Shown here: positions 1 through 11,281 of the stretch, in pieces
Numbering within the stretch: the stretch's first letter is position 1
Layout of the letters: every line of letters starts with the position of its first letter
Source of the DNA: Fragum whitleyi
Taxonomy: Eukaryota; Mollusca; Bivalvia; Cardiida; Cardiidae
Length of the DNA stretch: 64,000 nucleotides
NCBI GenBank assembly: GCA_948146395.1
Contig: OX411543.1
Location: 56,225,689 to 56,289,688, forward strand
Reading direction: 5' to 3'
Position numbers and translations under genes: made by a program
The notes under the pieces: model-generated
The model's input: only the letters and a program-made list of their open reading frames with translations
The model's database searches: none
What the model was told of the DNA's origin: nothing

Positions 1-368
1 ACGGGGTCAAATCTTAGAAAAACCTTGTGGACACTCTAGAGGCCATTTTTTTAGCCCAATCAGCCTGAAAATTGGTCAGAATGTTTATCTTGATGAAATC
101 TCGGACAAGTTTGAAATTGGGTCAACTTGGGTCAAAAACTAGGTCACGGGGTCAAATGTAGAAAAAACCTTGTGGACACTTTAGAGGCCATATTTTTGGC
201 CCAATCAACCTGAAAATTGGTCAGAATGATTATCTTGATGAAATCTCGGACAAGATCGAAATTGGGTCAACTGGGGTCAAAAACTAGGTCACAGGTTCAA
301 ATCTTAGAAAAACATTTTAAGATTGTTAATTCAGGTGAGCGATTAAGGGCCACTATGGCCCTCTTGTT
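1..368 (+). repeat. 3' part of a Helentron-like (HINE) element, about 140-bp unit
   Basis: Diverged tandem units of about 140 bp, each with 'ctctagaggcc', 'cctgaaaattggtcagaatg' and 'aaattgggtcaac', run in from the left edge. The array ends with subterminal motif CAGGTGAGCGA (332-342), a hairpin AGGGCC-ACTAT-GGCCCT (346-362) and CTCTTGTT (361-368). The same unit forms the first half of the element at 55180-57280. The 5' end lies outside the window. Confidence 0.75.
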
Positions 369-1750
369 ACATAGAATCAAAGAGCCAAAATCTTTAAAAA
401 TCTTCTTCTCTGTAACCAGATGGCAGACAGCTTAAATATTTGGTGTGTAGCATCACCTAGTGGGCCTCTACCAAGTTTGTTAATAACAAGACCCTTGGGT
501 CATATTTGGGCTTTGCACGGGTGCATCCCTTTATCTCTTATAAGCACGAAGGGTAAAAAAATGAAAATCTTCAAAAATCTTCTTCTCTGAAACCAGAAGG
601 CAGACAGCTTTCATATTTGGTATGTAGCATCACCTAGTGGACCTCTACCAAGTCTGTTCATATCAAGACCCTGGGGTCATGTTTGGGCTTTGCCCTTGCC
701 CAACCCTTTTTACATAGAATCAAAGAGCCTTAATCTTTAAAAATCTTCTTCTCTGTAACCAGATGGCAGACAGCTTTAATATTTTGTGTGTAGCATTTCC
801 TAGTGGGCCTATACCAAGTTTGTTCATATCAAGACCCTTTGGTCATATTTGGGCTTTGCACGGGTGCATCCCTTTGTCTCTTATGAGCACGAAGGGTAAA
901 AAAATGAAAATTTTCAAAAATCTTCTTCTATGAAACCAGAAGGCAGACAGCTTTCATATTTGGTATGTAGCATCATCTAGTGGACCTCTACCAAGTTTGT
1001 TCATATCAAGACCCTTTGGTCATATTTGGGCTTTGCACGGGTGCATCCCTTTATCTCTTATGAGCACGAAGGGTAAAAAAATGAAAATTTTCAAAAATCT
1101 TCTTCTATGAAACCAGAAGGCAGACAGCTTTCATATTTGGTATGTAGCATCATCTAGTGGACCTCTACCAAGTTTGTTCATATCAAGACCCTAGAATAAT
1201 ATTTGGGCTCCACCCGGGCGCAACCCTTTTTTACATAGAATCAAAGAGCAAAAATCTTTAAAAATCTTCTATAATCAAAACCAGAGGGCACACTGCTTTC
1301 ATTTTCGGTATATAGCATCATCTTGTGGGCCCCTACCAAGTTTGTTCATATCAAGACCCTTGGGTCATATTTGGGCTCCACCTGGGCGCATCCCTTTCAG
1401 CTCATCTGAGCCTGATGGGTGAAAATGGGAAAACCTTTAAAAATCTTCTTCTCTGAAACCAGAAGGCAGACAGCTTTCATATTTAGAATGCAGCATCATC
1501 TTATAGACCTCTTCCAAGTTTTCATATCAAGATTCTGGGGTCACTTTTGGGGTCAACCAAGGTGCATCCCTTTTTACATAGAATCAAAGAGCAAAAAGGC
1601 ATATCTGTCTTGCTCTTCGCTGAAAACATTCCATGGTATTGATCTTAGGCAATTATCTTCATTTTGACATCTGCCTATCTAATTAATGTGATGTCCCAGG
1701 GGTCATAGAGACTCAGGTGAGCGATCTAGTACCATCTTGGTCCTCTTGTT
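369..1750 (+). repeat. Tandem array of about 175-bp units with HINE-type 3' end
   Basis: About seven units of roughly 165-178 bp, each containing 'cttcttctctgaaaccag', 'ggcagacagctttcat' and 'accaagtttgttcatatc' (near 424, 601, 766, 942, 1119, 1289 and 1464). The array stops at GACTCAGGTGAGCGA (about 1710-1724), a short ACCATCTTGGT hairpin and CTCTTGTT. It directly follows the end of the preceding element, so the two are either abutting insertions or one element with two array types. Short ORFs here are repeat translations, not genes. Confidence 0.75.
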
Positions 1751-2350
1751 TTAAATTAATTATTTAAATGAGAGGCAATTTACTTCAAATTTAGATAATC
1801 AAAAAATCAAATAAATGTGGATTTTTGCTTCAGAAAATAGTTAGTTAATAAAGGTTCTTGAGCTTGTTCTGTATATGTCCCAGGAGTGTTTATTAGGATA
1901 AATACAACTTATCAAACAATATACAAACCTAATAATATACAGATTTATTTCTAGGAAATCACCATCCCCATCCAGGTCATCAAGAATTCCAAGGTTATTT
2001 GAACAATGATTTGGTTGCTTACTGTTATTTCTGTCTTGAAACTTTTAGAGGTGTCAACTCCGCACTTCCATCATCCATTCCATTATTCATAATCATCTTA
2101 ACGCTTCATTCATGATTAATATCCTTTTTTTTCCCTGAAACAGTTCTAAGTTCAGTTACTTTGAAAACAACTAATAATACTCTACTTATTTAAACAGTTT
2201 TCTTTAAAAGACTGAATTTTTGTGTAACATTGACTTAACCTAAAGATTAAGGAATATATAACACATTACATTAGTTAATTCCATCTCAACTTGTAGAAAG
2301 CGAGTGAGCCATAGTCGTGGGGTTGTGTCTGTCATGAGTTCGTATTTCTA
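1751..2350. other. No gene seen; AT-rich
   Basis: AT-rich sequence with no convincing exon or element end. It lies upstream of the first recognisable exon of the + strand gene and may be intron or 5' flank. Confidence 0.5.
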
Positions 2351-2424
2351 TGGCTAAGCATGACACAGTTGTATCTGCCTATAAACATTAAAGCAGATAC
2401 AACTTACTGTTTCAAGCAGAGCCA
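2351..2424. repeat. Foldback MITE (GGCT...AGCC family), diverged
   Basis: The left arm contains TGGCTAAGCA and ACAGTTGTATCTGC; the right arm contains GCAGATACAACT and AGCAGAGCCA. The palindrome is centred on CTATAAACATTA. The same design recurs at 15077-15147 and 44767-44847, and more weakly at 4805-4876 and 15818-15893. Confidence 0.6.
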
Positions 2425-2579
2425 TCAATTTGTATGTGTCTGTTTGTCTGTATGCATTTACTTTGTTAGAAGGTTTGTCTACTACCTTGGACGAGGTTCA
2501 ATTTATTTTGTCAAGTCAAATCAAAAGCATTTGTTTAAACACAAGGAGCCTGATTATGGAATATCACAGCCTGAGATAT

Positions 2580-2730
2580 ATATAATACGTACTTAGTGTA
2601 TTATATGAAAAAAGTATCTAACGAGGTTGGGAGAATTGAAAATTGTCGAGGCTCTGCCGAGACAAATATCAATTCTCACAACCGAGTTATATATTTTTTT
2701 CATACAATACACTAAGTATGTATTATATTT
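2580..2730. repeat. Foldback MITE, about 150 bp
   Basis: Two arms of about 58 bp are imperfect reverse complements: the left holds ACTTAGTGTATTATATGA and AACGAGGTTGGGAGAATTGA, the right TCAATTCTCACAACCGAGTT and TCATACAATACACTAAGT. The loop contains a second small hairpin (GAGGCTCTGCCGAG). Confidence 0.75.
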
Positions 2731-3923
2731 ATCTTATAACCTCTTTTTGTCTTCTTTTCTTTGATGTTTCTAACAGAAATGCAAGTTACTAAAAATAACC
2801 ATATTATACCATTGTTCTAAATATAACTATGTGATATCATAAAAAAATATCATATGGGATGTTATCACACGGATATTTGTATAGTTATAAGATAAAATAG
2901 AATATATCTAAGCTTAGAATTTTCTCGAAATATGATTTTAGATAAATGTTTGAACATGAATTCTTACTTGCAACAACTTTTCAATATCTACCAAGTTCAT
3001 ACATCTATCATAGTCATTTGGAACACCATTCGGCCAATCTCACGATCAACCTCAGATGTACATAGATGGACTATTCTTAAAAATTATGGGAAACCCTTGG
3101 AAAAACTTGATGACATCAGATAAAATGGCGTTAGCCCTCGAAACTTTGTGTGAAAATAATCAACGTCGTTATCGCTTCTGGTTTAAGTCACTGATGCAAA
3201 ACTATCGTATCCTTATATAAATATCTTTAGATTCTTAAATAACGGCTGAAAAATCATAATTTTTGAGAATGATTTGTCATTCGTGATTTATTTTATATTG
3301 ATATCTTTTTCAGCCGTCATTTACTGTAAAAGATATCAATCTACAGTGCTAAGTTTTCTTACACTATTTCCGCGTAACAAAATGCATGATTTTGTTACAT
3401 ACCCATCCGTCCTACATACATCCGAGGTATGTTGCAGTTTACGGAAATAGCCCAGTGATGTTCAGAATGCTATCATAGTATGACAACAAAATAGATATAA
3501 GAAAATTCTCAGTTGAGCATAGGAAAAAGTTTATTGTCTCATTCTGCCCTGAAGAAGTAAGCTAAGTCAATTGCCTCTACACTGTTTAAAACAATACCTA
3601 AATTCTGGACTTAAAGGCTTATGGCTCTCAGCTCTTTAAACAAATTTAATCATTTAGAATCAATGATAGCTTGATATTCAATGAGGCATTGTAATATTTA
3701 CTGTATGTGAAGTGATCTATTTAAAGGTACTTGATTAAATGTGAACTGAGATGCTTTAAGATTTTTTCCATTTAATAAAAGTTTCTTTTGATTATATATA
3801 GATTTCTTATAAAAAGTGATTACATTTAAAATATTATATAATGATAATGTCATTTCATCATCATGTATCATATGCACAAAGGTGTTCAAGGGAAGGGATG
3901 GAGTGGCTGTTTGCTTCTATAAG
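2731..3923. other. No gene seen; two short foldbacks
   Basis: AT-rich. Inverted arms AACGGCTGAAAAA (3241-3253) and CTTTTTCAGCCGTC (3305-3318) define a 78-bp foldback. CTATTTCCGCGTAAC (3364-3378) pairs with GTTTACGGAAATAG (3437-3450), with an inner hairpin GTAACAAAAT/ATTTTGTTAC. Nothing supports an exon. Confidence 0.5.
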
Positions 3924-4740
3924 TTTTTATGCCTTTGCATTGAAAGATCGGAGGCATGTTATTTTACAGTTTTCTGTCTGTCCATCAGTTTGTCTGTGTT
4001 CAAAACTTAACAAAAAAAAACTTAACATTGCCAATATTTTCAAGTATGTTCAAGATACCAGCCTCAGATTTGGCATGATGATAGATCTCACTGATATGCA
4101 TCTGCTGGTACCAAAGTCAAGGTCATGTGTCAAGGTCAAATAACTCAAAAACTTAACCAATATAAAAGCCTTATATTTGGCATGATGATAGATCTTGATT
4201 ATACGCTTCTGCTGATAGCAAAGTCAAGTTCACGTGACTAGGTCATGGATCAAGGTCAAATAATAAAAAACTTAACCAAAAAAATTAACATTGCCAATAT
4301 TTTCAAACCTATTCAAGATACCAGCCTCATATTTAGCATGATGATAGATCATTATATGCATCTGCTGACACCAAAGTAAAGGTCATGTGCAAAAGCTAAA
4401 CAAAAAACTTAACAAAACAATTTCTTCAATCCTATTCAAGATTCAAACCTCTTATTCGGCATGGTGATAGATCTCAATAATGTTCATCTATAGATATCAA
4501 GGTTAAGGTGATGTGACAATGTCAAGGTAATCTGTCAAGGTCAAATAAATTCTTAAATACCCTATTCAAAACTAAACATTTTCAGTTCATTCAATCCTAT
4601 TTTAGATACCTTTCTCATAATCTCAGTGATTTGTTGGGGTCAAGGTCATGTTTCACGGTTTGAGGTCATCTGTCAAGGTCAACATTTTAAAAAAAAATGC
4701 TGTTACAGGGGCATTTGTCTTTCACAAACACATCTTGTTT
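3924..4740 (+). repeat. HINE-type element, about 165-bp 'caaggtcatgtg' unit, copy 1
   Basis: Begins in a T-run with ATGCC...AGGCAT palindrome (3930-3957) and a 'ctgtctgtccatcagt' tract. Four to five diverged units follow, with 'attttcaag', 'gcatgatgatagatct' and 'gtcaaggtcatgtg'. It ends with GGGGCAT, a TTTGTCTTTCACAAA hairpin and CATCTTGTTT. A second copy lies at 49725-50430. Confidence 0.7.
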
Positions 4741-4804
4741 TATGTTTATTTTACACTAAGTTTTTAGAAATGGTGTTGCCTTTAATTATGACAAAAGACA
4801 CCAA

Positions 4805-4876
4805 GGGGTCAGTCTGAGCAAAACTAGTAAGTGCCTAAAAATAAATATCAGTTGAAAATAGTTTTGCACTGACCCC
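4805..4876. repeat. Short foldback MITE
   Basis: GGGGTCAGT with GCAAAACTA on the left pairs with TAGTTTTGC and ACTGACCCC on the right. It resembles the GCACTGAGCC-arm foldbacks elsewhere in the window. Confidence 0.55.
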
Positions 4877-5504
4877 TCAACTTTATTTCCTGATTTTGGT
4901 ATGATAAAATTCATTATCGTATAAGTGCAGTTGCTTAAATGCCACTTAACTCCACATTGCCAATTACTCCAAGCCTTATAATATATAGAATGCTTAAATA
5001 CATTTGGCATGATGATTGTCTCAAAAATTTGCAACAGCAGATAAACCTGGTCTAGGTTATTTTTTATGACCAAGAGGCCTTAATCTTAGATAGAATCGAT
5101 AACGACAAACCATGCACAATTTCTCATCAGTTCTTTCAAAACCATTATCAAAAATTTTCAATTTCAAAGTATTCAAAGTTGTCAAAGTATAATGCTCATA
5201 TTTTGGCATGATGATTGCTATTATACATCAGCTTACATACCAAGATGTATATTTCCTAATGATATCAAGGTTAAACTTATGAAAACTTTTTGTATTGGGA
5301 AATTTATTGTTTGAAACTCAGTATATCTTAATTTGTTTTTTCTTAAATCACTTAATTGGTATCATGAATATGAATTTGAGCAGGGAACACAGTGTTCTTT
5401 TGAAGGCTCTTTAAGATTCTATTTCTATATTTGATGATAAGTAGTTCGTGGTTGGGTCTTATTAGCTTCATATAAAGTAAGTAAATTTGAATAAATTTGC
5501 CTAG
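4877..5504. other. Degenerate repeat remnants, no gene
   Basis: Scattered phrases such as 'tttggcatgatgattg' and 'gatatcaaggttaa' resemble the units at 3924-4740, suggesting decayed copies. No exon or intact element end was seen. Confidence 0.4.
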
Positions 5505-7182
5505 AGTACTCCTAGAATAATCAATCTAGAGACCACTTTTTTTTGCTAGATCAACCTGAATATTGGTCAGAATGAATGTCTAGAAAAAATCTAAGGTTGA
5601 TTTAAAAATTTGGTCAAATGGGACCAAAAACTGGATCAAATCTTACATAAACCTTGTGCACAACCTACATATTTTTGCCCTTTAAACATGAAATTGATAG
5701 GTCATTAATCAAATCATCCCTTTTTATTATTATACGCCGCCGGAGGCGGATGTATATTGGCGTCATCTTCTCCGTCTGTCCGTCCGTCCATCCATCCATC
5801 CGTCCATCCGTACGTCCGTCCACTTTTCTTGTCAACGCAACTCCTCCTAAACTACTGGCTTGATCTTCTTGAAACTTGGTCAATGTTATCACCTCAATTG
5901 GTAGATATGCATGAAGGAAGGATTTTACAGTTCGTTGATTTTTGCCTGAGTTATGCCCCTTGATAACTTAGTCTCTGGGTCCACTTTTCTTGTCAACGCA
6001 ACTCCTCCTAAGTTTCTGGCTGGATCTTCTTGAAACTTGGTCAATGTAATCACATCAATTGGTAGATGTGCATGAAGGAAGGATTTTATGGTTCGTTGAT
6101 TTTTGCTTGAGTTATGCCCCTTGATAACTTAGTCTCTGGGTCCACTTTTCTTGTCAACGCAACTCCTCCTAAGTTTCTGGCTGGATCTTTTTGAAACTTG
6201 GTCAATGTTATCACCTCAATTGGTAGATGTGCATGAAGGAAGGATTTTATGGTTCGTTGATTTTTGCCTGAGTTATGCCCCTTGATAACTTAGTGTCTGG
6301 GTCCACTTTTCTTGTCAACGCAACGCCTCCTAAGTTTCTGGCTGGATCTTCTTGAAACTTGGTCAATGTAATCACCTCAATTGGTAGATGTGCATGAAGG
6401 AAGGATTTTACGGTTCATTGATTTTTGCCTGAGTAATGCCCCTTGATAACTTAGTCTCTGGGTCCACTTTTCTTGTCAACGCAACTCCTCCTAAGTTTCT
6501 GGCTGGATCTTTTTGAAACTTGGTCAATGTTATCACCTCAATTGGTAGATGTGCATGAAGGAAGGATTTTATGGTTCGTTAATTTTTGCCTGAGTTATGC
6601 TCCTTAAAAACTTAGTCTCTGGGAATCACTTTTCTTGTCAATGCAACTCCTCCTAAGTTTCTGGCTGGATCTTCTTGAAACTTGGTCAATGTTATCACCT
6701 TAATTGGTAGATGTGCATGAAGGAAGGATTTTATGGTTTGATGATTTTTGCCTGAGTTATGCCCCTTAAAAACTTAGTATCTAGGGCTTATTGAAATTGC
6801 AGCCTTTTGAACACAAATCCTCCTTACTTTTTGTCTTTATTTAAATGAAACTTGGTCAATGTCATCACCATAATTTGAAGATGTACATGGATCAAGGATT
6901 TTATGGCTCATTTATTTCCCTGAATTATGCCCCCTTAAAACTTAGTGCCTGGGGCTTATTGAAATTGCAGCCTTGTGAAGGCAACTCCTCCTAACTTTTT
7001 GTCTTGATTTAAATGAAACTAGGTCATTTTCAATTTGGTTCTGTCAAAATAAGTAGTGTCTACAATTATTTCTGTGAAACAGCAGCAATGTGGCGGCATA
7101 TTTTGTGACGATGGCACTCTTGTTCAAAGGTTTAGAATGCTAACAAGGGTGAGCAATTAAAGGCCACTATGGTCCTCTTTTA
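5505..7182 (+). repeat. HINE element (about 140-bp unit family) split by a nested element
   Basis: The left part (5505-5727) carries diverged units like those at 1-368 ('tagagaccac', 'caacctgaatattggtcaga'). The right part (7125-7182) is the matching 3' end: GGTGAGCAA, hairpin GGCCACTATGGTCC and CTCTT. The element at 5728-7124 interrupts it. The 5' terminus is not clear. Confidence 0.6.
5728..7124 (+). repeat. HINE element, ACGCCGCC family, 161-bp units, copy 1
   Basis: Starts in a T-rich run with TATACGCCGCCGGAGGCGG, a perfect palindrome core, followed by a GTCC/ATCC microsatellite (5775-5819). Six close 161-bp units follow ('ccacttttcttgtcaacgca' near 5820, 5981, 6142, 6303, 6463 and 6625), then two diverged units. 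It ends with GGCGGCATA (inverted match to the start), a GTGACGATGGCAC hairpin-like stretch and CTCTTGTT. Small ORFs on both strands, such as those translating the GTCC repeat, are artefacts. Confidence 0.85.
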
Positions 7183-7337
7183 TATAGATAGTTTTGAACA
7201 GATTTCGTACTATCACAATACTTTACTATACCATTGAATGATATTGTTCATTTAAAAGAACATAAAAGCAGAGCATGACCAGTTTGATAAGACTTTTTTT
7301 CCTGGAAAATAATATTTCTGTTTTTCACTCTTTTCAG

Positions 7338-7366
7338 GAAAATAGAAGATGGAAAAGAAACATCAG
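7338..7366 (+). CDS. Coding exon a of unrecognised gene (earliest exon found)
   Basis: A 29-bp exon after the polypyrimidine acceptor TTTTTCACTCTTTTCAG, ending at donor GTATGT. In the frame that joins the next exon it encodes KIEDGKETS: one leading base completes a codon begun upstream and one trailing G is shared with the next exon. Of two open frames, only this one stays open through 9727-9767. The exon is small and alone would be weak; its support is the phase chain. The codon before it needs an exon I could not find in 1-7337, so the gene start is upstream or unseen. Confidence 0.5.
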
Positions 7367-8049
7367 GTATGTAAATAACAGACAGCTATGATCTAATACT
7401 TAAATAACAGTGAACCGAAGTGTCAGCCCGAAACTATTGTAAGTGCCTATACATGTATTTGTTAAGAACTTTTAAATTGTTTTGCACAAAGCCCTTGAGT
7501 TGGCTTTCAAGTTCAAGAACAGATTCATAATCAGATTAATATTTGGTAAATATGATTTCGCACAGATATTTGCTATATATTTTTGGGTTTTTTGGAACGG
7601 AAAGAGTCACATTGTTATAGAGCTATAGATACATGTACATCTTTTTTTCCACTTTTTCCTAATAATGAGGCTGGTTTTGTTTAAGGATCAATTTTTTGCA
7701 GTATTAGGTTAAGAATAAGACCTAGAATTTTTGTTTGAAAAATTTTCAGATAGTGAATATATAATGTTGAATTCAGTCATTTGTATGAAAGAAAGCCTAC
7801 TTCCTGATAGTTGTTGATCTTGTTTTGGCTTTAAGACTCAAACATCAGGCTGTCAATGTGACAAATTTGTCTTGACAAATAAGTCTTAAATTTGTGGATG
7901 GATTTCAAAATTATTGCATGATTATACTCCATCATTAGTAGATGTCCAATTAGAAATAAATTACAGATAGCTTCAAAGTCAGACTCACAGCTCAAGGTCA
8001 AACATCACAACCAAAATTGTTCATAGCATATCTCCAACAAAAACGTTGT
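7367..8049. other. Intron, nothing recognised
   Basis: AT-rich intron sequence between the exon at 7338-7366 and the repeat block at 8050. No element ends seen. Confidence 0.45.
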
Positions 8050-8880
8050 GTGCATTCTATAGGACACCTTATGGTCCTACTTTGAAATGTCTTGAAATTT
8101 GAAATGTTGGTTGAGTTTGAAATTGGGAATGGTGGGGTACAAAATAAGATTGAGGGGTCAAACTTAAGAAAAACCTTTTGTTCACTGTAGAGGTCACTTT
8201 TTTGTTTTGGAACAAAATCAGAATGTTTGTTTTCTTAGTAATTTGGACTAGTTATGGGTTTCAAATAAGCAGTTTTATTTTGCCCTTTTTAGCTCGGCTG
8301 TTTTCAAAGAAAACCCGAGGTTTTAATTGATCACCTTGGCGCCGTTCACATTGTTGTTGGCGTTGGCGTGACAAACTTTAACCTTGGTCATAACTTTTTA
8401 ATTGGATGTCAAATAGCCTTCATATTTCACATTATCAATGCTTTAGACAAGGCCTTTCTGTAGGTACCAAGTTCAAGGTCATCAGTCAAGGTCATTTTCA
8501 AGGTCAAATTTCTTTGAAAATTTAACCTTGGTCAAAACTTTTGAATTGTATGTCATAGAGCCTTCATATTTCACATGATCATTGCTTGGGAGAAGACCTT
8601 TCTGTAGGCACCAAGTTCAAGGTCATCAGTTAAGGTCAATGTCATTTTTCAAGGTCAAAGTTCTTTGAAAATTTTTACCTTGGTTAAAACTGTTGAATGG
8701 TAAGTCATAGAGCCTTCATATTTCACATGATCATTACTTGGGACATGATCTTTCTGTAGGTACCAAGATAATATATTTGCATTTGCCTAAGAAATAATAA
8801 TCAGCCGAGTGTTGGCACTCGCTTGCGGTGCTCTTGTTATAAACAGTGCCTCAAGTGAGCGCTTCAGGGCCAATTAACTA
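8050..8880 (+). repeat. Decayed HINE element interrupted by a nested element
   Basis: The left part resembles the 140-bp unit family ('gaggggtcaaacttaagaaa', 'cactgtagaggtcac'). The right part (8839-8880) has CTCAAGTGAGCG and AGGGCC, a decayed 3' end. The insert is at 8286-8838. Confidence 0.5.
8286..8838 (+). repeat. HINE element, AGCTCGGCTG family, nested
   Basis: Starts in a T-run with AGCTCGGCTG and a TTTTC...GAAAA stem. It has two to three units with 'tttcacatgatcattgcttg' and 'accaagttcaaggtcatcag'. It ends with CAGCCGAGTG, hairpin GAGTG-TTGG-CACTC, and CTCTTGTT. The ends are inverted matches. Shorter relatives are at 15359-15660 and 43809-44110. Confidence 0.8.
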
Positions 8881-9726
8881 TTACCTTGCATCATTACAGA
8901 ATTAGAATTATAGATACTTAAGGATCAAATTCCTTTAGTGCACTTTACATGCAAAATTGATTATTGACTTCAAATAAGGGTCTGAATTGGTATGTGTGTT
9001 TACTAAATTATTGAAATCCTTTATGGCAGAAATCTTAAGTGCCTTCAAAATATATTGTATTTCAAAGTATCAATTTTGATGGGCAATATGTCCTGACCAA
9101 TCAGAAATTTTGCTATTTAATTGATGATTAAACATACTTATAAGTAAAAATCAACGTCAGTTTATTGTGTATTTTTTCTGTTTACTTTTGAAAAAGCTTA
9201 GTATTTGTTATTTTTTATCAGTGGAACTCATCAAAGTTTTTTAAACTTGATCATGAAAAGTGACGCTTATTGATTTTGTCAATCATCAATTTAGTGAAAC
9301 AGTTAAATAATGTACTGTATAGAACTTCATGGGAACATTCTATTATTACACATTCATTTCGAAATTTGATTATCAATCTATGATCAATTAATCCACTTTA
9401 TTTGTTAGAATTCAGCATTAAAGGCAACATTGCATTGTTTTAATTCATGAATTTCTTATGCCATAGTCAAAGAAATTGGCGACAGTAGCATGTAAGTGAT
9501 TCCTGTTTTCATTTACCTACTATTTAAATTCCACAAAAAGTCATACGTGAGGCGTTGCCAACATGTTGAACCATGTTACAGCAGCTATAGTATAATTCAA
9601 TCGTATTTGGACAATTGTGTAATTAAGAATGTTCCATATTCATTGTAAACTGTTTTTCATATTGACATGATATGTTTTGTTATTTTCTGATATGGTTTGT
9701 AAGTTGCTTATGTTGTACTCTTGAAG
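8881..9726. other. Intron, nothing recognised
   Basis: AT-rich intron. A 25-bp segment at 9467-9491 has splice-like borders but breaks the reading frame and was not accepted as an exon. Confidence 0.45.
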
Positions 9727-9767
9727 GTAAAGTGTCACTTTTGAGCTCCAGGAGATCCAGGAGTCAG
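9727..9767 (+). CDS. Coding exon b of unrecognised gene, Ser/Arg-rich
   Basis: A 41-bp exon between CTCTTGAAG and donor GTATGA. With one base from the previous exon it reads G, then KVSLLSSRRSRSQ, ending on a codon boundary that joins the next exon in phase 0. The peptide is basic and Ser/Arg-rich, a possible phosphorylation or binding segment (inference). Its sequence resembles the candidate last exon at 51859, which reads TVKPLSSRKSLPKSPT in the equivalent frame, so the two may be duplicated exons. The acceptor has a modest pyrimidine tract. Confidence 0.5.
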
Positions 9768-9835
9768 GTATGACCATTTGATGATTATTGGCCAGAACAA
9801 CTGCAAATTGCATTGGATAAATGTTTGCAAATTAA

Positions 9836-10057
9836 CCCTTATCCTGCTGATTTTAAATTCTGTTTTGAAGAAATTGTCAATTTATGGGACATTTTAAACA
9901 GTGGGGCTCAAGTTTTTCCCTCCATAAGAAGGAAGCAAGCAAACATTTGAGGCTTAGATCAGCCTGCACATCAGATCTGTGAAGACTGATTTTAGTCTAT
10001 ACTGTCTGCCAAAACTTTGCGTACAGCAGGATTATGCTTTGTACAGCGTGAGAAGGG
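9836..10057. mobile_element. piggyBac-like MITE
   Basis: Flanked by TTAA (9832-9835 and 10058-10061). Starts CCCTTATCCTGCTGA and ends GTGAGAAGGG; only the outer bases are complementary, so the terminal repeats have decayed. The interior phrase 'agatcagcctgcac' is shared with 47944-48157 and 61695-61926. Transposition by a piggyBac-type enzyme is inferred from TTAA plus CCC ends. Confidence 0.65.
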
Positions 10058-10077
10058 TTAAAGTATATTTATTAATT

Positions 10078-10150
10078 GAGCCTGTGTGTGACATTTCCAA
10101 CAAATTGATATATGCCTAAAGGATAAGCATTTACCAGCTAAAACAACAAT
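10078..10150 (+). repeat. Single end of the GAGCCTGTGTG MITE family
   Basis: GAGCCTGTGTGTGACATTTC followed by 'caacaaattgatatatgcc' matches the left terminal repeat of the elements at 39117-39338 and 39410-39623. No matching right end is present nearby. Confidence 0.55.
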
Positions 10151-10229
10151 TTAATTCAACTAGAAGATTACCTAATTGTCAAAAGGACACTGTTACCTGT
10201 TCTATCTGCAAAATGCAAAGTGAAGACTC

Positions 10230-10625
10230 CGGTCAGACAGCTCCTGGGAGCTATACATAACATGGTCAGAGAGCTTTTATTTAGCATCCTTTTGCTGATT
10301 AAAAAAAAGATCCTTAAACTTATGTCTTTTAGTCCCTTTTCCTTTAATTTGAGGTGTCAACAAGTTCTTAAAATTTAGGCATTTTAACCCTTTCCTGTTT
10401 TACAAAATTTTGGACCTGTCCAAATTCAAAGGTTTTGCAGACGAAAACTTAAAGTGGATTTAATTTGAAAAATAACCATTCTGTAGGGAAGAAAATAGTG
10501 TGGAAAAAGAAAAAATTGCTTGTCAAGCAGGGATTAAACAACAAAGGGTTAAGTGGATTTTCTAATTGAAGAATTGAGAGGTGCTTCTTTAAGGGAGGGC
10601 GCTTTTATAAGGGGAAATACAGTAC
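10230..10625. repeat. Interspersed repeat F, copy 1, hosting a piggyBac-like MITE
   Basis: Contains 'agctcctgggagctata', 'catggtcagagagctttta' and 'cctttaatttgaggt', then 'agggagggcgcttttata' and 'aggggaaatacagta'. Relatives lie at 23245-23645 and 40018-40205. The MITE at 10388-10548 interrupts it. Confidence 0.55.
10388..10548. mobile_element. piggyBac-like MITE, 161 bp
   Basis: Bounded by TTAA at 10384-10387 and 10549-10552. It begins CCCTTTCCTGTTTTACAAAA and ends AACAACAAAGGG. It is the reverse-orientation relative of 53937-54157, sharing 'ttggacctgtccaaattc' and 'gtggaaaaagaaaaaattgc'. Confidence 0.7.
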
Positions 10626-10983
10626 AGCATAAGTTGATTAATCTTATTTTGATCGCATTGAATTCAATTGACATCAAGGGGAATAAAATAGACGGAAAAT
10701 ATCATAATACATCCTATCCTTAAAAGGAAAAACATTCTATAAAAAAAACAAAAAAAACTTCCACTGATTTTCATGCTGAAATATGAAGATAAAGAATTAT
10801 TTAAGGAATTAATATGTCACACATCAGAATTTTTTATTTCATTTTCTCACCTGTGCCATATTAGAATACCTTTGAAATACGTTTGTTAGTTCTTTAGCTT
10901 GACTGGCTTAAAGGCCAATTGGCTATATCATAGCAATGTGTCTGTCTTAGTAGGTGCTGATCTGTCTGTCAAATCATTTGTGG
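10626..10983. other. Intron, AT-rich, nothing recognised
   Basis: AT-rich sequence with homopolymer A and T runs. No coding or element signals. Confidence 0.45.
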
Positions 10984-11281
10984 CCTGTCATGCAAAAAGA
11001 GACCATCTCAGAACTCTGCATAAATATTTGGAAAAAAGATGGGCAGCACAGGTTAATTAGAAGGTGGATTTCACCAGCACAGTTCAATTAGAAGGCAGAT
11101 TTTACCAGCACAGTTCAACTGGAAGGTTGATTTCAGAAATAATCATTCAGGAAGGCAGAATGATCATTCTACAGTCAGAAAATTTATCATTTGCGAAAAT
11201 GTTTGACCCTGGACATTCTGCACAGGTCGTGCAGTCTGACAAGGGTCGACAACTTATGCAGTTCCTAGATGGTCCCTTTTC
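10984..11281. repeat. MITE (GTCACGC...AAAGGGACCATC family), diverged
   Basis: The left end CTGTCATGCAAAAAGAGACC and the right end GATGGTCCCTTTT are the partial inverted ends seen better at 31421-31680. It contains three tandem 31-bp units at 11045-11137 ('agcacagttcaattagaagg'). Confidence 0.55.

Noticed and set aside
5654..5963. Several short ORFs with Pro/Ser/Val or Thr/Asp/Gly runs (SVRPSVHP, DGRTDGRTDG) here and at 24470-24790, 16735-16974 and 18957-19139
   Set aside because: They translate the GTCC microsatellite and tandem units of transposable elements on either strand; the same artefact occurs in every copy.
9467..9491. 25-bp segment with AG/GT borders as a micro-exon
   Set aside because: Including it between 7366 and 9727 gives ATG TAA at the next junction; skipping it keeps the frame open.
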